NCBI GenBank assembly: GCA_965112735.1
Contig: OZ218956.1
Span: forward strand, 806,001 to 870,000
From: Phaeosaccion multiseriatum
Lineage: Eukaryota; Ochrophyta, other classes
DNA: 64,000 bases
Reading direction: 5' to 3'
Notes under the pieces: generated by a model
Told to the model about the DNA's origin: nothing
Database searches by the model: none
What the model saw: only the letters and a program-made list of their open reading frames with translations
Shown here: piece by piece, positions 1 through 11,892 of the stretch
How positions within the stretch are numbered: the first letter of the stretch is position 1
How the letters are laid out: each line of letters begins with the position of its first letter
Position numbers and translations under genes: made by a program

Positions 1-8
1 TGGCAACC

Positions 9-3000
9 ATGCTTGCTGACAAGTTGGGTATTTATGCCCCGCCAGAAGCGCACTCTGCCTCCCAGGGTGGAGGCGGAGAGGACCCCTTCGAGGTCGACCT
101 CTTCCAGCGCACGCTACAGGTTCGTCCTCGACCCTCCCTTTTTTTGTTTCGGCCCCCAGATAGTAGTGTCCGGTTTAAGTCTCCCTCCCTTGCCTTTTGT
201 CTTGGCCAGGTGTCCCATGAAGAGGAGTGGGTCCGGCTTGCGGAGCTGGAGTCGGAGGAGCAAAGGACTCAGGCACTGTACGACTCTCTCCAGGTGAGGA
301 CCCACGCGCGCCACTGGAAACAAGATGATGTGTTGGTCATTCAGTGTCTCCTGTCTTGTTTGTTCCAGGTTGAAATTGCTGCCCGTGGGGATGAGGTCGA
401 TCGACTCGTGGATCTACGGGGTCGTCTGGAGGCGGAGAGGAAACAGCTGACTGAAGAGCACGTGCTGATGATGAGAGACTCGAGGGCAGCCAATAGGGAC
501 CTTAGCGTCGTGGAGAAACAGGTAAAGGCAACACATGGGGGAGGGAGGGGGGATGCTTTTCATGTGCACCGTCCTGTCAACCATGGGTCCCCACGCAAAC
601 GTCCTCCCATCTTTTGAAATGCAACGCAGATGCAGCACATGCGAAAGTTGAGGCAACGAGACATCCGCAACCAACTAGTCAGCCTGCAACAAAGCGTCGT
701 AGCGAGCCGCAAGCTTGCATCGGACGCAGAGGCTCAGTCCCTGGGGGTGGCCCAAGGCGTGGCTTCGCTCAGAGAACAGGGGAGGGAGGAGCGCCAGAGG
801 CTCGAAGGAATGAATAGCGGTCTAGGTAAGTCGAGGCTGGAACCTCTCTCCCTTTTGTCGGGTGTCCCAAAGGAAGGCAGAACTAAGCGCCTTCCACGAC
901 TTCCGCACATGCGATGCAGGCTCTCTGCCCCTTGTGGTGGGTCGCAGCATCACAAAGGTGCCACAGTCGAGTGGTCCATTGGCGGGCAGCAAGCCTCTGG
1001 CGGGTGGACTCCCGTCTGACGAAATGACGATGGTCATGCACGCTAGCAGGCTGGAGGTGGTAAAGGCCTCTGTTTCTGAAGCCTTGAAGATGCATTCTGC
1101 AATACTTGTGGGAGAGCGGACCGAATGGCTCTCGCTCATTGAGCGAGAGAACCGGAAGGACGACTTGGAGGCGACCCTGTCAAGGATGGCGGCGGCCTCC
1201 GAGCGCTTGAAGCTGCTCGGTGGAGAGGATGTCAAGGAGAAGCTCGTGAGGGCAGTCGCCTCCTTCAGCAGAGCGGGCGGGAAACGCCTCCTACACGATG
1301 CGGGAAAGGTAACTCAGGCGGTATCTCCCTTCCTCCCTCCCTTTTCTCCCGCCAGATGGTAAGAGAGCTCTTCCCTTTCGTCGTTCTGTGCCGCCCATGT
1401 CAACGACAGGTGATTCGAGGCGCCCTTCCGTGGTGGATGCATAGAGAAGTAAGCATGTGCGCAAATGTGGAGCGCTGGTGTCCAAAGGATGTGGAATCTG
1501 AGGTGCCCGAGGGGGTGGCCACGCAAGAGGAGAATGAAGGCATTCCCAAGAAGGCCGATGAGGAGGTAGGGGCTTTGGCGGGACATGTCGCGGCGGTGAA
1601 CGGAGCTGACCCGGCGAATCACGCGGAACGAATGCAAGGATGCAGGTGAGTGTTTGCTGAGTCATCTAACTGCGTTCGGTTCGCAGAGTCGTTTGTTTCG
1701 CCTTCTTCCTAACTTCTGCAGTAATATCTTCCTGCCTTTTGCCACAGTCTATCGCGCGCAAGCATGGGCTACATTACGGGCGTTGTGCCGCTGCCGAAGT
1801 TTGAGCTGTGGACCATCAGTCTCGCAGTCACGAGGAGGGACCTCTGCTCGGATGATTGTGGCGACCCAAATGACTGGGTCGGGGTCAAGCTCGGACCGAC
1901 CTTAGATCAGCTCGCCGAGGTGCGTCGAGTCCCGTCTGTGCACCTCTTGCAATGCCTATTGTCGCCCGAAACGTTCACTCCCACTTGTCTCTTTTGTTGT
2001 CAGGTCGCAATCGTAAAGAACATTGCGAACGAAGACTTGGGGTAAGCTCGCTTGTCTGTTTCTTCGGGAGTTGTTTTTGTCTTGAAGGCCACTGACACCA
2101 TCCTACCCCTCTCTGTCTACAGTGAGGTCCGACATGAAATTCGTCACACAGTGCGGTCCCAGCAGCTAGCGTACCGCTTTACCTTCTCCTCCAGCACGCC
2201 TACCCCGGGCATGCATTTGGCGGTCGAAGTTGGTCGGTTCAGCACCTTCTACCGCCCTCCCCTAGAGCAAAAGGGGAACCGCGTATTGAGCTCGTTCGTC
2301 TCTGAGCTCAAAATGCAGAAAGGCACTCAGAAACAGGTAGGAAAGAGCAGCACTGTCAACAAGCACCAGCCGCGTCTTGCACTCGTCCCTAATCCAGGCC
2401 CACTCTTGGATTGCTTGCGCACGAAAAGAGACATTTGGACCTCCTGGAGGATCTCATCCAGGCAGAAGCAGCCTTGTTGCAGGCTAAGGAGGAGGGGGGG
2501 GGCAGCGGCCGTAGGAAGGAAGCACTACCTTCTACCAAGGTCTCTTCGTGGGACAGCGCGTGCTTACATGGCGTTCCACAGCGATTTCCCATGGAAACCT
2601 TCATCAAGGTGGCCAAGGACGAGCTTGAGAATGGTAGCCACAGGCAAATGCAAGGCGACGGTGTCGATCTGACGCTTGTGTTCCAAAAGCTGCACGAGTC
2701 CGAGGTGGTGGGGGATATTTCGGAGGAGAACAAGCGGGAGGCCAAGCGAGAGAAGAAGATGCTTCTCAAGTCGTTGACCAAGGAAGACAAGAGGCTGTTG
2801 AAGGTGCTCAGATCGGAGTTTGAGTACAAGACGCGCAAGCGGGAGTCGCAGCGGCAGATGATCGAAGAGGCGAAAACGCTCAAGGTGAGGGGAAAGTGGA
2901 TGGAAGCACCTACAAATGGTCTTTGCTACATGCGTGTGGACTGAACTGAGAGGCCCTTCTCCTGCAAACCAACAGGGACAACACATCGAGGTCCACGATC

Positions 3001-6000
3001 CTGTGGACAATTACTGGCGTCGCTTGCTTGTGACGGACGTCAATGTGCGTTGGGGTGACAATGGCGTCAAAGCAGAGGTGACGCACGAGGTTCGGGACGT
3101 GGAAAAATGGACCCCCGTGGGGGACCCGATGGAGGTGAGTCTTTGCTACTACTAAAGAGGTACAGAAACCATAGATATACGTACATGTAAGCTCTTACGC
3201 CTTGAGCCCCCCAACAAGGTTGTATTGGACGATTTGAGATGGGCCAAATGCACCAAGAGCGACTTGGGCCCGGCCGAGCCTCGGTCCAAGCTGTCGACAG
3301 AGACTGGCGATGCCGAAGCTCCAGCCATGCGACCCGAGGCCTCCGAAGAGGTGCAGCGCATAGTGGATGCATATGAACAGGAGCAGGGGCGCTTACAGAA
3401 AGCAAGAAACGCGGAGGATAAGGCTTTCGTATTGGCGAAGCATTTCAAAGCGAAGCAGGCCAGGGACATGACTTTGAAGGAAATGAACACGCGTTTGGGC
3501 AGTGGAGAACACCTCCCAGCTGCCCAGACAGAGATCGAAAAGACTGCGCAGACCATCCTCAAGCAAGGGGAGAAGACAGACGCAGGGGAAGCTACAGCCT
3601 TGGCCCGGGAGCGCTACATTGATGAGCGTGTTCAGGCTGCGGTTGGGAGAGCGACTGCTCTTGCGAATGTAAAGAGCAAGGAGCTAGAAGCCGAAAGAGA
3701 ATTGGAGGATGAGAGACTGGCCAAAGTCTTTGAGGAGAAGCTTTCAGTAGTGGAACGGGAGGAGAAGGCGTGGATGGATATGGAGGCAATGCGAGTGGCA
3801 GCACGCAAGAAGAAAATGATGGCTGCTCGGCTCTTCATCCCTGGCCTTGCGGAGGTTGCGCAGCGCGCGATACATGTAGACACGAGCGGGGAAGGCCATT
3901 GCTTCCATCCACAGTGCAAGGCGTGGGGCGACGCTTACGGACATGGTGTGCGCTGCTTGACATGTGGAGCAGAGCTGATGATGCTACATGAGGACCCTCG
4001 TCAGCAGGCTGGCATCGGCTCTGGAGAAGATCCACACCTGACGGCCCTTGTGCGTCGCCATCGCCAGAACGGGCCTGCTTTTCGATTCAGCAACGGGCAA
4101 GAGCTGACGAAGGTGGAGGACGAGCGAACGAGACTTGAAAAGGAACGCTACTTGAGTATGAGGGATACAGATGCGCAATTTTACGATCATGACGACCCGG
4201 AGATGATATACTACTTCGATAGGAGGCACAAGTACTACATGAAGCAGCACGGCGTAATAAGGCAAGGAGTCTTGTGGAGAAAGGAGGAGCTGGAAAGCTG
4301 GATAGCTGCTCAGCAACAAGACGTGTCAGCAGCGACTTCTGGAGAGCCCGCCACGGAGAATAAGGAGGTCCTCCTCGACTGGTTCTCCAACTCTATCCGA
4401 GCGGGACCCTTGAGCTATCGCACCTATGATAGCCGAAGAAAGGCTCGTTTCAACGACATCCTCTTCCTCTTCAGCCGTATCATCAGCAGCAACAACCGCA
4501 TCAAGATCTTGAATGACTCCCGCTGGATATTGACGCGCGAGCGGGTGGCCTGTTGCCAGAAGCTGTCGTTGCTGCATAAAGAGGTTCGCGAGCTGGAGGT
4601 GTTTCTAGTGCTGGCGGGAAACGAGCTGGCGGAGAGCGACAGAATGAAGAGGATACGCGCTTCCGCACAGGGTAAGTGTCTGTCCTCCACATCTACATGT
4701 TTGGTACTTTGTGCCAGCAGAGACTCACTTTCCGTATTCAACTTGAATATCACAGAAAAGTACCAGCACTGGGAGACAGTACTGGCCGAGGCCATCAAGG
4801 GCATAAAGGAGGCCGAAATGGCGCTTGTCGGTCAGGAAACGTTGGCCGGTGAGGCGGAAGCGCACCTCAGGGATGTGACGAGGAGAGTGAGGGGCATGCT
4901 TACACACCGCTTGTACTCGACGAACCGGAAAATGGAGCTACATGACCTGTTGAAGCAGGCGATGCGAGAGCGGGCCAAGTCGAAGGCGGATGCGGCGAAA
5001 CGACGACTTGAGGTGGAGCAGTTTCGCTACACCAAGCGCTTCAGCCAAGTCCGCACCCCGTTTGGTGTGGGCATTGTACGGTCCTTTCGCCAGGCGGATG
5101 AGGTGCTGCGAGTGGAGCTGCCGTGGGGGAGTCCCAAGGTGGTCATGTACGTTCATGTGGAGCGTGTGTGGCAGCTAGAAAGGGGCTTCCAGCAAGCGGA
5201 GCAGGTCGCCATGGCGGCGGAGGATGCTTGGGCCAAGGAGCTTAGAGTCAAGAGAAGGCGCGAGCGAGCGGCGGAAAGAAAGGGAATGAGTGTGAGTGCG
5301 TGAAGGAGGGGCTCTGCTTGCTGTCGCTTCTTTCCTGCCCCACAGTAACACTAACTTACGTTGCCGCTCGTGTGAAATGCAGGCCGAGGAGGCGGTAACG
5401 CGCGACTTGATGGAGGCGGAGGGCCAAGTGGAGGCAGAGGAGCAGCTCGCCAGGCACACCGTGGAGGCGGCCAAGCAGGCGGCGCCCCTCGGCCTCAAGC
5501 TTCCCCAGGTGAAGCTGAAGATGGAGCAGTGGGTGGAGCACAAGCTCGACAAGGAGAGCAGCAGGAGACTCACCGCCCTGAGCAAGTACAAGGCCGACAT
5601 GAAGAAGAACGGGGGGAAGGGGGACCTCGGCGTGGACCTGGAAAAGCCCCCGGGGCCTCTTCGGGCGCTGGAGAGGGCGTGGCTGAGTAGGGAATATCGC
5701 ACGCAATTTCAAACCATCTTCGTCGACAAGCAGGTGCGTCTCTTGGGGAGCGAACCGGAAAAGGGATGGGTGGCGAAGCCTTCATTGACTCTGGCTACAC
5801 CCTCTTTGTCCTTTTGGCCGCCAACAGGTGGCCAGCGCCGAGGAGAGGGCCAAGCGCACCCTCAATTTTCAGATCAAGCAGCGGGCCTTAGCAGACACGC
5901 TGAGCGTCATTCTCAGAACCTATGTTGATGGCTTTCTGCGAGAATCAGCAAAAAGTGCTATCGAGGGTGGACTACGCGCCAAGACGAGGTATTGTTTGCG

Positions 6001-9000
6001 GAAATTGATTGTATGTGTATGATGTATGAAACCTACGCCGACTGAGCATATTCGCTTCTTTTTCGTGCGTGTGCTCTGCTCAGGATGGAGGATGAGACGG
6101 GCCTGGTCTTCCTCGACCCCCCCCACATGCAGTATGACATGTACATGGTGCACAGCAGGTGCGTCGCGCAAGCAACTCTGTGTTGTGCAAACACTACTCG
6201 CTGGTGACCCTCCCGCGTTTGGTCCTTTCACAGATGGGCCTTGGCCCGACGCGAGGATTTGGAACATCAAGTCGCGAAGTGGAGTATCATAATTGCAAAG
6301 GATCAAGAAAAATTCGAGGCGGAAAAGGAGAAAGTGAAAGCCACCTTGGTGAGTTTTCCCCGTGGCCACTTCATACCAAATCAAGCCCATGTTCTTTATT
6401 TACCCCTTATCTGTTTGATTGCTCCCCTCCTCTCAGCTGGAGAATGAGCGGACCCTCAGGGCTGATGAGCTCAAGCGTGCGCGTCTTGAGCTTTGTCGGG
6501 AAATGGGCCACGTGGAGGACGAATGTCGCCTCTTCTACATTCAAGAGTGGAAGTTGCGACTCAGAGAGAGGAGGGGCATGAATGAGGAGGAGAGGCGAAT
6601 GAAGCAGCTCCTTAAGATTGAGGAGGCAAAGGCGAGGGAAGAGCAGCGACAGCGAAATTTAATGCTGGCAGTCGCAGGGGGGCGTTCTGGAGCGGGTGCT
6701 GCAGGCGCGGGGGGGCGAGGAATGGGCCGCCAGGGCCTCGAGGGGGCGGGGGGGGGGGGCACGAGCTCAGGGCCAGGCGTAGATGTCCAAGAGGGGTACG
6801 CCAAGCGTGATGTGGCTACGATGAGGGAGCAGCGGAGGAAGGATATTAAGGGCGAAAAGGTGAGACACTGTTTCTAAAATGTTGTCTCGGGACGTGCATG
6901 CTGATCCCCCATTTCGCTCCTCACGCCTCTTTCGTGCCCGTTTCCAGCTGGAAATGCGAAGAGAAGCTGCAGAGAGGGAGAGAATGAGCAAAGAGGACGA
7001 CTACAGCAAGGCAGAAAACAACATTTTCAGAGACCAGCGGCTTCGATTGCAAGAGCAAAAGCGACAGATGGCAAAGCTGGCCAATGTTGTCAAGATGGAG
7101 CTCGGGCAGGCAGCGGGGGGCTTCGTTTCGGGCGGGCTCTTCGAGGGGGAGAAGGGTGGAGAGGGCATGTTCGAAGAGAACTACTTGTCCAGCGACGAGA
7201 GCGATATTGAAGAGAAGGACAGGGCCTTTGCGAAGGAGGCCGGCATCAAATTAAACGAGGACAGCGACGACACCGTCGAGAAGGATACGTCTTCCCCTCC
7301 ACAGTCTGCCGCGAGCGTAAGCGATGGGTTGCAAAAACTTGACAAGGATGGACAGGGAGGAAAGAACAGAACAAAGAGAAGGAGGAGGAAGAAGGTGTCC
7401 AAGACTGACCCGGACAAGGATAGGGAGGCAGCAGATGCGGGGATCGGCAAACAGGGAAAAGAAGGGTACTCAGGAGGGCCTGGCGGTGAGAACGGAGGAG
7501 CAGAGTCGGATGATTCGACTGAGGGAGAAGGGAGCTCTTCAGATGGCACGGATGGCGAAAGCGACACGTCGGGGGATGATCTGTCCGTGGGCACGAATAG
7601 CTCGGCCGGCGGAAGAAGTGCCACGCGGGCGCAGTCCAGGACAAGGTGGGAAGGGGGGGGGGTCGAAGGCGACAGCGATGAGAGTAGCGAAGACGACATG
7701 TGTTTAAGCCCCGAAGAGCTCGCACGAAAGAAGGCTGCGAAGGCAAAAACGCGGAAGAAGCCCCAGTCGGTCGCGGTAAGTTAGTGACATATACTGTGCC
7801 GCTATCTGTGGTACATTCTAGCTTAGCCTCCCTCACCCCCCCGCACCCCCCTCTCCTCTTACCTTTTAGAAGAGGACCTTCGAGACGGAAGAGGAAGCTC
7901 AGATGACCGAACTTCGAGAGACAGTCGAAGGTCGGGTTCGTCGAAAACTCAAACGATCGATTTACCGGCACGTCAAGAGGCAGAGGAGAAGGAAGGAGAT
8001 CCAAGAAGCCCAAGAGGAGCAAGCGGCCTTGCGGCTGGAGCAGGACAACAAAGTCGCCAGCATGGAGCAGGTGGGGTGGACTGGGCTTGCATCTCTCTCC
8101 TCGCCCCCCCCCCCTCCTAATGCTGTATGTGATTGATTGAACATTTCCCCCCCCCCCGCTCCGAATACTAGGCCCGCACCGAGCTGCAGTATCTCGTGGC
8201 CGAGGAGAGGACCAAGAGCATTGGGAAGGGCCTGGGAAGAGAGACTAAGAACTTTAGGAAATTGGATCTGTTTTGCCAGATTGGCAGCCAGCAAGAGTCG
8301 TCCGCCAAGCTCGTTGCCGCCGCGAGAAGGATCCATGCAGACAAATGCACTCAGCTGCACGCAGAGGCCGTTCGCTGGCGAAGCCAGTGTTTTGAAAATG
8401 TGAGTTGAGAGCATAATAAAGGGTGTGTTGGGGTGTAGCGTTTTGTGGGGCAGGCGGAATATTCATTCATCCGCGTCTCCGCTCATTCCAGGAACATCGC
8501 GCGCTCAAGTGGCGAGACAGAGTGTCTCGTGAGACCAAATTCTTCCATGGTCGAGCTCTGACAGGCGTTTGGCAGCGGTGGGAGACGGACTGGATTCATC
8601 CCAAGCTCTACGATCTCTACTTTCGCAGCATCGTCAACATCATTGTTGCGAAAGCAGAGCTGGTGGCAAACGAGCGAAGAATGATGCGCTGTCACGACCA
8701 ACTAGTACGCAATGAAGACACCATCGAGGAGAAGGTACGTGCTGTGCACTTGCAGATGGTGTGTCATGCTTACCCAGCCGACCTTAGGGATTAATGACAC
8801 CACTCTTTCGATCAACACCTCCAGGAGAGGCTTGTGAGTCGACTTTGGAAAGACCATCGAAGGAGTGAGCTTCTGCACCTGCGTCGAAGCGAGCTGGGAA
8901 GAAAAATATTTGGCCTAAGTCAGCGCCGCTTGCTCGAGAGGGTCTGGGAAGGATGGGTGAAGTTCAGGGTGTGGCGAACGGGAGTGACAGAAGCTTTTGA

Positions 9001-9852
9001 GGTACGTTTCGAGATTATTCCCTCTCCTCTGTCCTCGCGTCGCTTGGACCTAGCTACATGACTTGAGAGTCTTTATTTCCACCAACTCAAATGGAAACAC
9101 CCCCCACGTGTTGATCTTTCTCAGCTCAAGTACAGCACCATCAAGCAAGAGGCGGACCTGGGAAGAGTATATCCCGAAACACGAGATGGACAGGAACGGC
9201 TCGAGACCACAGTGTCGTCCAATGGTGGCCTCGACAAGGTGAATGGCACGCTTTCCCAGCCAACTGACTAAAGGTCAATATGTGTGCAAGGTTTTGTTCC
9301 TAAACCCCCTTGTATCTGTTTCTGCTGCTTGTCCTGCTCCCTTCCCGTCCCCCCTTCTTAATTTAGCCGACGGTACCCAAGTCACTGCTGCAGCGCTTCA
9401 AGGAACGCCCCATTCAGTGTCGGTTCTGTCACCAGCTGTACCTGCAATCGCAAAACAACGACTCTGCTTGCTCGTATCACGATGGGGAGTACATTCTTGC
9501 ATGCCCGAAAACATGCGTCGGTTTGAGCACCAAGTGCATGAGCCACCGAGTCAAGCGTTGGACCTGCTGTGACGTCAGGGAAGAGGGGACACGCGGAAGT
9601 ACTGGCTGCCAGAGGAGATTCCACATGGGTCCCGTTGGAGGGGATCCAGGTGTTGTGAGTTTCGTCGAGCGCCAAAGACAAGAAGATGCTGTTGAATTGC
9701 TGAAGTTTGACACCGAGCTAGCGAAAGCAGACGGCAGGAACTTGGGCCACGCCGTCCACCAGGCACGGCAGGCGCAGCTGGGGGTCATCCAACAGGCTTT
9801 GGCGAAGGAACGCGATATCGTCAAGCGCTTTGAGCAGTTGAAGCTCGTGTGA
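9..9852 (+). CDS. Large multi-exon coiled-coil protein with CHORD-like zinc C-terminus (5' partial)
   Basis: Reading frames link through GT-AG introns: exons about 9-119, 210-293, 369-521, 630-825, 920-1308, 1410-1645, 1748-1919, 2004-2041, 2123-2336, 2429-2884, 2976-3134, 3219-4671, 4756-5291, 5383-5733, 5828-5988, 6084-6158, 6234-6348, 6437-6859, 6948-7775, 7870-8070, 8172-8399, 8492-8734, 8825-9001, 9125-9238, 9367-9852. They sum to 7,599 nt (2,532 codons plus TGA) with phases that agree throughout. Most of the protein is charged, Glu/Arg/Lys-rich coiled coil. Landmarks: CX4C...CX2C cluster (3900-3967); TPFGVG motif followed by ELPWG (about 5056-5130); Ser/Asp/Glu-rich acidic tract (7150-7720) holding basic KRRRRKK; C-terminal cysteine/histidine cluster from CRFC (9418) through WTCC (about 9559) to GCQRRFH, in the style of CHORD zinc domains. 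Weak joins: the acceptor before 1410 (1356 also works) and the one before 2429. The ATG at 9 is probably internal, since the gene seems to enter from the left. Function unknown; a cytoskeletal or ciliary scaffold is only a guess. Confidence 0.8.
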
Positions 9853-9906
9853 AAGATTGAGAACAAGCTGGAGCGAGCAAAAAGGTCGCATTCTCGCCCT
9901 GCGAAC
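9853..9906 (+). other. 3' flank of the host gene
   Basis: Only 54 bp separate the stop codon of the coiled-coil gene from the first F1 retroelement end. No canonical AATAAA signal is seen here, so the transcript probably ends inside element-derived sequence. Confidence 0.4.
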
Positions 9907-10380
9907 GCTGCCTCCGCAGCGAAGCCACGGAAGTTCTGTTCCACAGGTATTGAGAGCCGAGGAGGAGGGGTGGAGCGTGAACGCGTGTGTGGACCCCGAG
10001 GGTGAAAGTATGATAGAATATGTATGTGGCAGCAGATGGAAAACAGCGGCTCTGCTGCTCGAGCTCAGAAGAGGAGGAGCCCTGCTGTACTAGCTACCCT
10101 ACCGTGACTGAAGGAGACTGAGAGCAGGTACGGGTGTGTATAAGCATGCAGGGAGGAGAGTAGGGACCAATATGGTGTAGGAAAGTAAGGATCGCAGTAG
10201 CTAGGGCCCGACTGCTTCTCGATCTTGTGAAGGTGCTGTCCTACTAGTGTCATGCTAACTGTCGCAAACACAAGAGGTGCCCCCAATGCTAACTGTTGCA
10301 AGGGCTTGCGCTACGCACACGCATCTAGTAGAAGTTTGAGACCCTTGGACGCGGACTTGCTAACAAGATTGTGCTCACGT
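9907..10380 (+). mobile_element. F1 element left-terminal fragment
   Basis: This stretch aligns by eye along its whole length with the left terminal region of the F1 elements at 13162 and 55718. It has the terminal hairpin, the GGTATTGAGAGCCG motif, the GGGCCCGACTGCTTCTC segment and the closing GGGCTTGCGCTACGCACACG segment. It has many substitutions and is joined directly to a second F1 left end at 10381. It is untranslated sequence; the short open frames in it are not genes. Confidence 0.75.
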
Positions 10381-11244
10381 CCGCTGCTTCAGCAGCGGAG
10401 CCAGTGAGTGGAGGACAGACGAAGACTACATTTTCACTCATCACGATGTTGCCTTCGCAGATGGAGCGAGTCGGAGCTACACGGGGCAAGAGGCGCTTGC
10501 CGCGATGGAGGAGGGAGTGGAGCTGTGCCGCGTCACTCTCGTCTTCACTGGTATAGCAAGACTGACACACTTTCCGGAGAGGAAAAGTGCGGACGCATGA
10601 GCAGACGGGTGTCGCCTGCTTGTGTCCAGTGGAGGCTGCCCTGGAGGCTGTGCGCTGCCATTACCGACGAATGGAGCAGGAGCGGGAGGCGGCCTTCTTT
10701 CCTCCTATGTGGCGAGTCGGGGAGGAGGAATAAGTGCATCACCTCCCACCAAATCAGCAAGGCACTGCATGAAGGGGGGAGTTCACAGATTGATAGAGAC
10801 CCAGCACGCATCTCGTCCCACTCACTGAGGAGCGGCGGGGCTACGGCGTTGGCAGCAAGCGGCGCTGACTGCGGCTCCTCCAGTTTTGGGGCAGGTGGGC
10901 TTCGGCCACGGCCTTTCGTCGTACGCGCACCGCACGGTGCGTGGAGGAGGCTCGGGGCTGGGCAGGGCGCATGCTGCATATGCCGACACGGCTGCGCCCT
11001 GAGGACTTTCGGTGAATGGGGGATGAGCGGTTCCTCTGAACCGCTGCCCCCAAAGGCCCGTGCTCGCCCCTGTCAGGGGAGCGACACGCCGGAGACACTG
11101 TGTGCCCCGAGGTGAGTCCCTCTCAGGACTGCACTCCTCATGAAAGGTTTATCCCCCAGCATTGGCGACGACTGGATGAGGAGGAGCGAGGTCTCTCAAT
11201 GGGTACCCAGTTTGGATGGAGCGCAACGACTGCAGTGCGAGAAC
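10381..11244 (+). mobile_element. Internally deleted F1 copy
   Basis: The copy begins with the F1 end hairpin (CGCTGCTTCAGCAGCG) and about 23 bp of left terminus. It then jumps into the recombinase gene at the position equivalent to 18420 of the full element and runs on to the right end (GCGAGAAC at 11237-11244). ORF1, RT and RNase H are missing. It has the usual right-end hairpins at 11033-11055 and around 11115. It lacks the 615-bp foldback insertion present in the full F1 and so supplies the empty-site sequence. Confidence 0.75.
10404..11000 (+). pseudogene. Tyrosine recombinase fragment (F1)
   Basis: The fragment is homologous to the C-terminal two thirds of the F1 recombinase: GQEALAA, then GVELCRVT, then the HSLRSGGATALAASGAD box. 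Frameshifts and a stop (around 10599) break it. The W that follows ASGAD in the full copy is C here, and the YAHRTV box with the catalytic tyrosine is out of frame. N-terminal domain and first catalytic Arg box are absent. Not functional. Confidence 0.75.
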
Positions 11245-11249
11245 AGCCA

Positions 11250-11461
11250 GCCAAGCCGCAGATTGGGCCTTCTGCGCCCATGCTAGTATGCCTCGCTTGG
11301 CGCTGCTGTTATTGCAACGTAGTGTACACCAACGTTGGGTGTGAGTCTACCGTATCAGGCCATGGCCATTGCACTGCCCGGCGCGGTGTCATTGTGTTGG
11401 CCAGCAAACGCCTCAGTCGGGTCGTTCGTGGCCCGTTTTGGGCCTGTTAAGCCCAGCCGCG
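11250..11461 (-). repeat. Inverted, diverged satellite monomer
   Basis: Read on the minus strand this matches the 187-bp satellite over most of its length: the CAGATTGGGCC, CTTGGCGCTG, GCCCGGCG and GGCCAGCAAACGC segments occur in the right order. Divergence is far higher than among monomers elsewhere in the window. It is the only satellite copy seen here in the opposite orientation. Confidence 0.7.
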
Positions 11462-11463
11462 CC

Positions 11464-11892
11464 TCGCGAGCACCGGCCTTATTGGGGGCAGCAGTTCAGA
11501 GGAACCGCTCCCCCCCCTCCTTAGTACTAAATACTAAATAAGCTATATAATCTAGATGGGTGGGTGGGTGGAGAAAGAAAAAGCTTAGGCTACATTGTAG
11601 ACGTGACCACACCAATCTTACTAGCACGTCAGGCCAAGGCTCTCAAAACCTTGCTAGACGCGGGTGCGTAGCGCAAGCCCTTGCAATAGTAACCGCTAGC
11701 ATTGAAGGCACCTCGTATTGTGTTTGCAACCGTTCGCATTACACAAGTTAAGTGTGTATTAGCTTTCCTTTATCTATTTCTCACTTTCCTATCTATCCTC
11801 CTCCTGCGACATGCCGTTCATATGAGGCGTACGTTCCCCAACTGGCGGCAATCCGGATTCGAATATGCCAAGCACCTTTGAGACTCAACAAA
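11464..11892 (-). mobile_element. Inverted mini-F1 element, left part decayed
   Basis: Its reverse complement matches the mini-element at 61068-61874. In order it shows the right-end hairpin (11489-11512), an AT-rich linker with TAGTACTAAATACTAAATA, the GGGTGGGTGGGTGG tract (11556-11571), then an altered left-terminal region with the GCGTAGCGCAAGCCCTTGC segment. The far end is lost before satellite resumes near 11893. Confidence 0.65.

Noticed and set aside
7181-8022. Minus-strand frames of 172 and 258 residues opposite the acidic tract
   Set aside because: Mirror of Ser/Asp/Glu codons on the plus strand; crosses a clear plus-strand intron.
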